Assembly: GCA_934047225.1 (NCBI GenBank)
Contig: OW203986.1
Span: 26,477,221-26,541,220, forward strand
From: Ypsolopha sequella
Lineage: Eukaryota; Arthropoda; Insecta; Lepidoptera; Ypsolophidae
Direction: 5' to 3'
Length of the DNA stretch: 64,000 bases
Position numbers and translations under genes: made by a program
The notes under the pieces: generated by a model
The model's input: only the letters and a program-made list of their open reading frames with translations
The model's database searches: none
What the model was told of the DNA's origin: nothing
Shown: positions 55,955 to 64,000 of the stretch, one piece after another
Numbering within the stretch: the first letter of the stretch is position 1
Layout: the number at the start of each line of letters is the position of its first letter

Positions 55955-56046
55955 GATATAGACCATTGTTCTCTACTGAGAACAACCTGGTCGTTACAGG
56001 CACACGCTAGTAGAGACGAGTGTTCTTTATACGGACACTTGGCTCA
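55955..56046 (+). pseudogene. COG3: Partial duplicate of COG3 exon 6
   Basis: AGCAAGATATAGACCATTGT...ACACTTGG repeats exon 6 positions 55791-55883 (AAACACGATAGAGACCATTG...GACACTT) with roughly 85% identity by eye. The translated match reads DHCSLLRTTWSLQAHASRDECSLYGH; two conserved Cys are changed and no stop is present in the matching frame. It lacks the exon's 5' part and its donor GTAAGT, so it is not a usable exon. Confidence 0.85.
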
Positions 56047-56389
56047 CGGAGGGCATTCCCAGATTTAGAGGTTTATACTGTTGATTGTTGGAATGGCACT
56101 TGGTGGAACTTGGAATACATTATAAACAGAAAATCACTTGTACTATTCCACAAATTTATTAAGAACTTCCTGACCGGTTTCGCCTTTATGGCATTATCAA
56201 AGGAAGATCTTAATTACACAATAAAGCAATGTTTTTTTCCATTAGTGCGATCAATGACACTCGGTTTCTGGTTGCATCATTCAAATTATACAGCACTAGA
56301 AGCGTCGGTCAACAAATATTGTAGAGATCATGTTTTGTGCGAGAATTATGATTTGATTATTAAGGCTCGAACCTCTAACCTCTTTCTTC

Positions 56390-56575
56390 TCTTCCACGTC
56401 CATTCATCTAGTCATACAAACTCTTCTATTTCGGGTAATTTTGACATTGCCCTTCTTCAAATTGGTTAGCATACGTCCTGTTAGGGCGGCCTGATCAAAC
56501 TTTACCTTCCACTTGCGTACCATAAACTTTTGTCACTCTACTTTCATTCATCCTCTCTGCATGACCTGTCGAACA
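56390..56575 (-). pseudogene. Non-LTR retrotransposon C-terminal fragment
   Basis: The minus strand reads VMQRMNESRVTKVYGTQVEG then, after a stop, SGRPNRTYAN and further homology to 42490-42770 (AGGGCAAT...ACTAGATGAATGGACGT). It is the same LINE family tail, truncated. Confidence 0.6.
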
Positions 56576-56790
56576 ACTAGCCCCGAGTAGGGAAATTCCG
56601 TACCGTATGGTTTCGCCTACTAATCAGTGTTTTTACATAGATTAGACTTTATGCATCTCACTCCTACTTACCGGGGATTTTCTATTTCTATCACTGCGTG
56701 GTGTTAGCTTAGCCAATCAGAGCGCGTGAAAGCACATTGAAATTTGCCGGAATTTAGTTCGAACAAACCAAGTGTCATTGCACCTCTTTA

Positions 56791-57129
56791 GGGGTCGTCC
56801 ATTATTCACGTGAGGCTCGAAAAAAATCACCAAATATCTCCATAATAGGGGGAGGGGGGGTGTAGTGGGATATCACGTGTATTTATTTTTTCTTTGAACG
56901 CGCAATTTTTAAACCGAAAAACGGTGCGTGATCTTATGACATCAAAACTTGGATCGTAATTTAATTTAAAGATAATTCTGAATTTTTTAATATACTTTTT
57001 ACCAAAAAAATACACGTGATTTTAGGTAGGGGGGGACGGATAGTCTAAAACCTCACCACGTATCATCATAGGGGAGGTGGGGGGATTAAAATGTTGCTAA
57101 AAAGCATCACGTAATTAATGGACGGCCCC
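56791..57129. mobile_element. MITE with 'GGGGTCGTCCATTA' ends
   Basis: GGGGTCGTCCATTATTCACG at the left is the inverse of CACGTAATTAATGGACGGCC CC at the right. TTTA and TTAA flank it. The interior has several poly-G runs (56849, 57029, 57071). The length is 339 bp. Confidence 0.8.
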
Positions 57130-57219
57130 TTAAGGGTAGTTTCTCTATGACTTGTTCAAACCACATGTAGCACAAAGAATATCCCAATTCAGCAGAAACG
57201 TGTACATCTGTAATTTCAG

Positions 57220-57359
57220 AGAGTACCTACAATCCCTGTGCAACGGCCTCTACGAGACGCTACGGCCGCACATTATTCACATCAATCACCTGGAGACGTT
57301 GGCGGAGCTCTGCGTCATCCTGCGAGTCGAAGTTATCGAGGAGCAGGTCAACAATGATC
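57220..57359 (+). CDS. COG3: COG3 exon 7
   Basis: AATTTCAG|A opens in phase 2 and AATGATC|GTGAGT closes in phase 1 (140 nt). It encodes (E)[39 protein letters not shown] and EEQVNND. R-P-x-I-I-H-I-x-H-L-E-T-L-x-E-L-C-x-I-L is the best-conserved stretch of COG3, so orthology is clear. A short conserved stretch between exon 7 and 8 homology (E.QVNND to GALG) is bridged by the split codon with no gap. Confidence 0.97.
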
Positions 57360-57556
57360 GTGAGTGTCACTCGGAATTAATATACCGAAATCTGTATACC
57401 GTTGTAAATGGGCAGGGCGTCGTCCATACATGTATTACGTCATTTTAAATTATGGTGAAAAGGGTCCGATCTGCAGATGACGGTAATATCTTGAGCATAG
57501 GTGGCAATAATGGGAGGTCTTGCTAAAAGAAAAAAACATTGTTTGAACAACAATTG

Positions 57557-57681
57557 TGTCGATTCGGTGTAACACGTTTTAACTTATTTGACAGGACTTA
57601 ACTTAATTTAAGCGTTCTGTCTTTTTCTTTTTGTATCAAAAAGACGCTCAAAATAAGGTTAGTCCTATCAAATAAGTTAAT
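57557..57681. mobile_element. Hairpin MITE, copy 2
   Basis: GTCGATTCGGTGTAACACGT...GACAGGACTTAACTTAATTT and its inverted half ACGCTCAAAATAAGGTTAGT CCTATCAAATAAG match 34991-35138. Confidence 0.7.
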
Positions 57682-58434
57682 TTGTGTAAATTTATCTATT
57701 TGTTTATTTTGTTTTATTTTTGATCGGCCTTCTGTTTTGCCTTTTTCTCTGTTCGGCCTAAATAAATTTGGCATTTTATTAATTTCCTAGGAATTGTTTT
57801 AAATTCCAATTTTTTCCATTTCATTTATTTATTTATTTAGATTGCCGGTAGCATATCTATTAAGTATTACATTATCGTAACGTTTTAAGTAATTCCGTTA
57901 TTCCGGGATTTTTATTATCAAAATAATACTACAAGAAGCAGACTCTATACCTACACACTGTCTCAGTTTTTCCAACTTTAGGTATATATCGATCCGATTA
58001 TCCTATCCTATACACACAATATTTACAAATATTTTAAATATTTAGGAACCTATTTACGTCCAACTTAATTACACCCTATTCAGTTTCGAGGGGTGGAATT
58101 ATGACGTTGGTAAGCCGATACAAAAATTGCTCACTATGGGAGCCTGCCCAATAGTGCCCAACGTGGCAACGTTAGCTAAAATGGACCGGTCTAACCTCCC
58201 AATTTTGTGCAAACATAACACTGCGCGCCATAATAAGTTGAAATTATGTGTACGGAAGATTTGCTTTTTGTTTCGCCCCGGCGTTTTTTTTTTTGTAATT
58301 CTTAGTTACGAGCACACGAAAATAATTGTACATTAAAATTATGAATGGTGGATTGGTTGGTTGTAGTTGAAGATATTTCTGAAAGGTAAGCCGGTGCGAA
58401 CCGGCTTCTATGGTGCCTTCGCCACTGCCCTATA

Positions 58435-58686
58435 TACAACGTGTAACAGAAAGGTGTAACCATATTTGAAGAGCTTATTCAGTCAATGGTATAGAACAAC
58501 TTTTACTATGGCACAAATCCAAAAAAATAACTTTTTCATAGAAAAATGCAATGCCGCTCGGCTGAAATGTATGGAAGGTCAGATGTTTTTTTAGATTTCA
58601 GGCTTGGCTCCGTAGTAAAAGTTGTTCTTTACCATTGACTGAATAAGCTTTTCAAATATGGTTACACCTTTCTGTTGCACCTTGTA
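58435..58686. mobile_element. TA-flanked MITE, copy 2
   Basis: TACAACGTGTAACAGAAAGG and the inverted CCTTTCTGTTGCACCTTGTA terminate an element matching 21409-21672, including CTTATTCAGTCAATGGTATAGAACAACTTTTA in the arms. Confidence 0.8.
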
Positions 58687-58760
58687 ATGTAAACATAGAC
58701 ATAAGTGTCAAGTTAAGTTGGTCACACATAACTAAGTGGAATTATTTACCATAATGTTTT

Positions 58761-58833
58761 TAGGGTTCCGTACCCGTATTGTGTGGTGGTACGGAATCCT
58801 TTGTGCGTGAGTCCGACTCGCACATAGCCGTTA
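58761..58833 (-). repeat. Collapsed 'GGTTCCGTACC' MITE
   Basis: TTAGGGTTCCGTACCCGTAT followed within 30 bases by GGTACGGAATCC...GAGTCCGACTCGCAC retains both ends of the family but almost no interior. Confidence 0.75.
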
Positions 58834-61017
58834 AATAGGCCTGACCCGGAAAAAAGTTTGAACGAATGAAGTTTTACTGCTATTATAATTTTATGACTAT
58901 TCAATGGTACTAAAAAATATATATATAAATATATGTGTGTGTATTAACATTGGACGGGTGTCTTTAAATCAAACCAATTATATACAGAACATACTGAAAA
59001 AAAAAATTTGTCCCTACCCAAACAAAATGTGCAGTAAATTTTATACAAAATTAGTATGGAAACGTGAAATTTTTTTTTTCATTTCCGCACTAATGCGACC
59101 TCACATCACACAGACTGATTGAACATAAAGTTCAAATAAATTTTAATTTTAAAATATCTCAGTTTTATATCTTCTAAACTGTTCTTTTATTTACCAACAC
59201 TAACATGTAGACTTAAAACTAAAAAAAAATTATTTTTCGTTGAAATTTTCTATTTGGTAGTAAATGACGATAGGTAGTGCATTATAATTAATAAATCAAG
59301 TAAAAAATATATATCTTGATATGCAAGGTGACTTTTTGATCATCGTCCATCGGCTTGGTAAGTTATCAGTATCATGGATCAATAACAATTTTCGTAAAAT
59401 TCGTAAAATTAAATTTCGGGGCAAAATTTCCTTTAAAAAATATTTACTCATCCTAATTTGGTGGACGCGTAAAGAATTTGGCGGTCAATTTACATATCTC
59501 TAAGCAAGACTAATGGAATGGGTGAAGTTAGGTATAACCTATTAGTATGTAGTGTATTTATCGTATACTAAATGACTTTTAACCTGGTTTATTCGTCCAA
59601 GCTTTTAACCAAACCCCAATAATTGTAGAGGTTATTAAGAAACGTTAGGATAACACATTTCAAATGAAAACTCAATTAAAATTGGAAGTTGTAAAATTAT
59701 TTAAAAATGTTACTTGGAAATATAATTTATGGTTATCCTAGCCATTCCTATTCGGAACAAGTTCAAAAAATCCAAAATAATGGGATCAACAATAAAAATA
59801 ACTTCGCGCGATCTAATTTTCTTTTCTCTTCTGGTGACCATGATTTCTTTGGATTTTACAGAAATCATTAAGGCCCCAGACTCTCTTTGCAACATTTCGC
59901 TTTCATCTTACCTGAGGCTTTAGAAGTGGCGCTCCCCCCGCTGCATTAAGATGTTAAAGACCGCACCTGAATGTTGCTCTACTTCCTTAAATGAGTGTAC
60001 GATTACTTAAAATTTGACATGTGAATATTTTTAATTATTCAAGTAACGGTAATTTACAAAGTTTGGTTTGTTTATCGGAACAAACAAAATTAATTTGCAA
60101 AAGCAAAATAAACAAAAGTAAATCTACCTGGAATAGATGGCTTATTGGTAGCAGTAAGAGTGATTAGTATTTAGACACAATACATTTTATAGGTCATGCA
60201 ATTATTTGCAGATTTTTACCGAAGGGGTGTCGTGTCAAGAGGTGTTCCGAGTGTGAACTGTGAGATGCAAGTCATAAGTCCACCCATACGTGTACCTATA
60301 AGTACACCCGCGTTTCTCTAACGATTATTACGTCTCAACGTGATGAGCCCTATCGCTCTAAGGAAACCTGCATGCCCTAAAAAGCGTGTAGTTGTGCCCG
60401 AAAATGTCTTTATTCATCAAGATTTTCATTTAACTAATGCCTGACATAAAAATACCTTTATAAAATTTGGAAATGTAGAAAATTAATAATCAAATCGTAA
60501 CAATGAAAACATTTAAAATTATGTATTCCGATTACTCACACACATATTACAATCAGTTCTTTAAGTAATATAATATCAAAAAAAGAAACTCTAACGGTAA
60601 TTAAGTGTCTGTCAGTTTGTGTGTCCATGATTGTGACTAAGGTGCAATAAAAAAGGTAAAAAATTTAGTTTTAGAAATGTGATGTTTTAATGATAAGAAC
60701 CGCAGCTGCGTACGTTCTTTTGTTTTGATGCATTATTGTCTAGCACGTTGTTATCTCGATTGTCGGTTTTAGTGACTTCGATAGCTTTTTAAGATATTTT
60801 AAATAAAAGTAAGTAAAGTAATAAAAAGGATGTAGCTTCGGCTTAAGTTATTCCAAAAAGTGGCGACAGCAGTGCTGGTATAAAATTTGTGTCACGCCAT
60901 CCCCGTGGGTTTTTTAGACCACAACTTCTAAAATACAGCTTTACGGGTTTTCGAATTAACACACATTAACATAACTTAATCTAAGCGAATTAGGGCATGC
61001 AATTATTTGCAGATTTT

Positions 61018-61066
61018 TACTATCCGGATAACGGATAATGTATTATCCGGATAACCGGATACTTAT
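61018..61066. repeat. Palindromic TATCCGGATA cluster
   Basis: TATCCGGATAACGGATAATG then TATTATCCGGATAACCGGAT A is a set of overlapping palindromes. The preceding ATGCAATTATTTGCAGATTT also occurs at 60194, so this is probably the end of a repeat. Confidence 0.5.
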
Positions 61067-61151
61067 GGTAAAAATTAAGGGTAGTAATAAAAGCTCAGAA
61101 AACTAAATTAAAACCGCCCAAAAAAACGGCCTACCGCAAACATCTTGAAAA

Positions 61152-61690
61152 AAAACCGGCCAAGTGCGAGTCAGACTCTAGTCAGAACCTAGGGTTCCGT
61201 ATTGTGGATGATAAATTGAGTTTTATCATTTTTTTTCGTGAATTTCTCGACCGCTATATTTTTCTGTAATTCTTACGTAAACGCATATTACCATGATTTT
61301 TTTCATATTTTTCGGTCTACCAGTTTTGGAGATAAGAGGTTTTTTTTTAGATTTTCAAGGATTTCTCGAAATAGATGCAATTAAATATAGCCAAACTATA
61401 TATTATTACAATAAGCTTTTTAATACCTACAATTTGATACCCATATTGTATTTTTATAAATATTTTTTTTTATTTATTTTACTTTTTTTTATATTTTTAA
61501 ATCACTATAGTTTTCCCGGTTATTGGTCAGTTATGATCTATAATGGACTTTTTTGTCATATTTTTCGGTCTACCAGTTTCGGACATACACATTATTGTAG
61601 TTTTTTTAAAGATTTCACAAAACCAGTGCCAGTAAATATAGTAAAAGTTCATGTTAAGTCGGTCACGCTTGCGCTTGCTTCGTTGTAACT
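61152..61690 (+). repeat. Lepidopteran repeat, 'CCTAGGGTTCCGTA' family
   Basis: AAAACCGGCCAAGTGCGAGT then CCTAGGGTTCCGTATTG opens it. It continues with CCATGATTTTTTTCATATTT TTCGGTCTACCAGTTTTGGA, the block shared with 2040. The second half of this block recurs at 61549, suggesting an internal duplication. Open frames in it are not genes. Confidence 0.65.
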
Positions 61691-61956
61691 TAAATATATT
61701 TGATCGATTTTTCTGGGGGGCCATGCCCCTACCCTTACCTGGCTACACCAATGATGAGGATTATGGCGTGAATTTCTGCAGAACGCTTGCGTTTTTCAGT
61801 TTGAACTTGGTGTCAAAAATAGTCAAGAAATATACATCCCATCGATACCAATTATATAAGTATGTTTAAACCCCATATAAATATTAAAACCAAACGTGTG
61901 TTCAAAATTTCAAGGTAATCGGCTGGGGGAACAATGATTGATATTTGCGTAGACAA

Positions 61957-62122
61957 TAAAGCATATTCTGAAGTCTTTAATTCTAGTTCAACTACTGTTT
62001 AAAACTAAATTTCTTTCATTACAAAATAAGTGTTAGGAACAGCAGTAGCTAAATTACTTTGAAAAAACTCAAGTTTTGAGAGCACTAAAACAAAAACTAA
62101 AGCCTTCAAAATCTGCTTTAAT
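61957..62122. mobile_element. MITE of the 14412 family, diverged copy
   Basis: TAAAGCATATTCTGAAGTCT and the inverted AGCCTTCAAAATCTGCTTTA are its ends, with AGTGCT... / AGCACTAAAACAAAAACTAA inside, as in 14412-14580. Confidence 0.65.
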
Positions 62123-62565
62123 GTCTGTGTAAAATGATGATTTCAATAGAATCAGAATCAGAACATTTATTTGTACTTAAACCAGTATGGTACACAAATC
62201 AGTAGTAGTTTAATAATAATTAACGAAGAAGTAACACTAAAAAGAACAATAAAATTGACAAAATAATTAAAATAACACAGTAAAATCTTAAAGAATTAAC
62301 ATGTCACTAGTGCATTATATCAAACATTCAATTAGGAAAATAGTTGTTACAAGAAAATGGTAAAATTAGGTAGGTATAAACAAGCAATGAAAAAAGAGAC
62401 TTAAATATATATATATATTACTATTATTAATTATACAATGATGTCCATGTGAGTTTGAATTTTAAATGTCAATAAGTTAAATGAAAATATACCATTATAA
62501 ATTATATAATGATGTGTATGCAAATTAAATTAATATTTTAAATGTAAATACGTTGAATAATAATG

Positions 62566-62886
62566 TCAATCTTTGAAAAATTCATTTAATTCGTAGTACG
62601 GTTTCTGAAGCAAGTAAGTTTTTAATTTGTTTTGAAAAATACTAAGGTTGGCACTCTGTTTTATAATTTTGTCTAGTTTGTTAAAAATTTTAATTCCCGT
62701 ACATACTAAATTTCTTTTAAATGTATCATATCTAGGTGCAGGTCCTCGTAACTGGTCATTATGTTTTAGCTGATATTTTTGATTCACACCAACGGTTTTA
62801 TGATCGCTACGATTTTTAAATGTATAATAAGATGTTAGAAGGAGCACTTTTTCACAGTTCATACTCGAAAGTACCTCTTGACACAT
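62566..62886 (-). pseudogene. LINE reverse-transcriptase C-terminal fragment
   Basis: The minus strand encodes 106 residues that fit the tail of CR1/jockey-like reverse transcriptases. A basic stretch (NQKYQLKHNDQLRGPAPRYD) precedes TFKRNLVCTGIKIFNKLDKI, where family members read G-I-x-x-[FY]-N-x-L-P. It then reads ANLSIFQNKLKTYLLQKPYY and ELNEFF. The catalytic domain is absent. A likely 3' tail region extends toward 62140. Confidence 0.65.
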
Positions 62887-63114
62887 CTTCGGGGATTCGT
62901 GAATGAAGATGTATTCTTTTTAGAGGCAAACCGCTAAGCCAGTCTTCGCCCGCGTCGTTACAGGGACAGGGAATCGCGCGGGGAGCGGGCGGGAGAGAAA
63001 GTGTATCTCCCACTCAATGCAACATAGTCCGCCCCCGCGCTTCTGTAACGTCGCGGGCGCAGCCTGACATAAGGCGATTACCATCGCCAAATTAGCAGCT
63101 CGATATTTGTCACT

Positions 63115-63245
63115 ACAAATATCAACGGAAACGACATTGAAATAACGTTCATATCAGCGCGCAATGCATAATGGCTGTTACGATGCTCGCTGCGTCCTTG
63201 AGAGGGCGAAATAGGGGAAAATTATACTTTTCACTTGGACGTGAT
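63115..63245 (+). repeat. Interspersed repeat, copy 2
   Basis: ATATCAACGGAAACGACATT GAAATAACGTTCAT.TCAGCG and ATTATACTTTTCACTTGGACG match 15799-15925. Confidence 0.65.
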
Positions 63246-63565
63246 TACTCGATTGCATAATCTTATGTTATGTTTATAGCTATAAAGTTTATCTATTTAT
63301 CAAAGCATAGATGAATTCAATCGGCCAAGCAACTCAGGAGCAGTAGGGAATTTGAGGTCAAAAAACACCATTCAGTAAAAAAAAAATTCATGTAGAAGTT
63401 TTGGTGGTATGAAAAAGAATACTGTTGCATATGTTGTCTAAGAGTTGATTATTCATAATACATTTTTTCATTATTTTTGGTTTGGCCATAAACGAGGAGT
63501 AGGCTTTAGAAAGTACCCATTTGGCAATAGTAAGGCCCTTAATAAGCAAAATTTCCCCCTTACAG

Positions 63566-63726
63566 CGGTGACCCTCGGCGCGCTAGGCTCAGCCGCTCGA
63601 GCGCTCCTCCAAGACACGCAGGAGCGTCTAGTGTTCCGAGCACACGTGCACTTGCGAGCTGACGTGCTGAACTACCGCCCCGGAGCCGGGGACCTGGCGT
63701 ACCCTGACAAGTTGGAGATGATGGAG
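63566..63726 (+). CDS. COG3: COG3 exon 8 (last in window)
   Basis: CCCTTACAG|CG opens in phase 1 and ATGGAG|GTACTT closes in phase 0 (161 nt). It encodes (P)VTLGALGSAARALLQDTQE, RLVFRAHVHLRADVLNYRPG and AGDLAYPDKLEMME. The R-L-V-[FY]-R-x-H and Y-x-P-x-x-G-D-L-A-Y-P-D-K-L-x-M-M-E motifs are hallmarks of COG3. High GC at third positions contrasts with the AT-rich intron. The remaining C-terminal exons lie beyond the right edge. Confidence 0.95.
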
Positions 63727-64000
63727 GTACTTAATTATTTATTAAGACATCGCTTACGTTTTGACCCACACCGCATCCGTAACCACTCTTCCGTTACAAG
63801 TACTCATGACGTCATGCCGGAATACGACGAGTCACTTGGCGGCATGGTTTCGTCATGAGGGTGGTGACAAACCACGGCCGAAGCCTATTTCAAATAACGA
63901 GTGGCAGTGGCATGCACAGAACTTTTTGCTGGAAAAGCAAGCAATTGGTCAAGAATAACAATAAAAAAATATGCAAAAATTTAAATATCACTGAAAAAAA
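63727..64000. other. COG3: Start of COG3 intron 8
   Basis: The frame stays open for a while past the donor, but the conserved protein ends at MME, so this is read as intron. Nothing else is seen. Confidence 0.6.

Larger units (their letters stand above)
55909..57219. other. COG3: COG3 intron 6
   Basis: It holds the exon 6 partial duplicate, a minus-strand LINE fragment and a MITE. The 150-codon open frame at 56020-56469 spans these and has no domain; I reject it as a gene. Confidence 0.7.
57360..63565. other. COG3: COG3 intron 7
   Basis: 6.2 kb without a recognised exon. It holds MITEs at 57557, 58435 and 61957, repeats at 58761, 60990-61066, 61152 and 63115, and a LINE C-terminal fragment at 62566-62886. 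A 60-codon frame at 59321-59503 and others nearby have no support. Confidence 0.65.

Noticed and set aside
56020..56469. 150-codon open frame in COG3 intron 6
   Set aside because: It runs across the decayed exon duplicate and into an opposite-strand LINE fragment; no coherent domain.
61293..61688. 131-codon hydrophobic open frame
   Set aside because: It lies inside a lepidopteran repeat and is Phe/Tyr/Leu-rich from T-rich DNA; the same block at 2040 gives a similar artefact.
63445..63858. 137-codon frame taken as a single exon
   Set aside because: Only 63566-63726 matches COG3; the ends before the acceptor CCCTTACAG and after the donor GTACTT are intronic read-through.

Overview
The window reads as nuclear DNA of a moth or butterfly. 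It is AT-rich, its genes are split by canonical GT..AG introns, and it carries many copies of the interspersed repeat ending in 'GGCCAAGTGCGAGTC...AGGGTTCCGTA', which I know from lepidopteran genomes. Two host genes are supported, both on the + strand. No bacterial-type features, rRNA genes or intact tRNA genes are seen.

Positions 1 to about 31,270 hold the TSC22-domain gene called bunched (bun) in Drosophila. The 3' end is firm: a shared 52-nt exon (17677-17728, the TSC box start) and the final exon (29533-29745, TSC box plus leucine zipper), followed by a 1.5-kb 3' UTR ending at AATAAA 31243. Several alternative 5' exons feed this core. The exon at 29179-29271 has its own TATA and initiator, joins the last exon in phase 0 and gives a 101-residue isoform. 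Exons at 769-1046, 5240-5523 and 8795/8832-8932 all end in phase 2, which the 52-nt exon needs. Introns are filled with DNA transposon remnants: a near-complete but frameshifted mariner (24550-25847), a hAT-type element with target duplication, and many MITEs.

Positions 31,270 to 41,880 are intergenic and almost wholly transposon-derived: a MULE transposase fragment, a 470-bp repeat in opposite orientations, a TTAA-flanked MITE, and a large diverged inverted repeat (about 33978-41835) with a THAP-like zinc-finger remnant. Inside one arm sits a 2.5-kb LTR element whose two 300-bp LTRs look identical. It has a primer-binding site, polypurine tract and 4-bp target duplication, but it carries only one gene: an intact 584-codon envelope fusion protein, with no gag or pol.

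Positions 41,900 to the right edge hold the 5' half of COG3 (Sec34), a subunit of the conserved oligomeric Golgi complex. Eight coding exons join in frame into 463 codons; the gene runs off the window. A decayed partial copy of exon 6 lies in the next intron. The introns carry MITEs and non-LTR retrotransposon fragments.

Bun (growth and signalling regulator) and COG3 (Golgi trafficking) have no evident functional link; they are only neighbours. The main surprises are the env-only LTR element, the modular bun first exons, a heavily decayed unidentified coding stretch at about 26765-27980, and the transposon-packed COG3 promoter.
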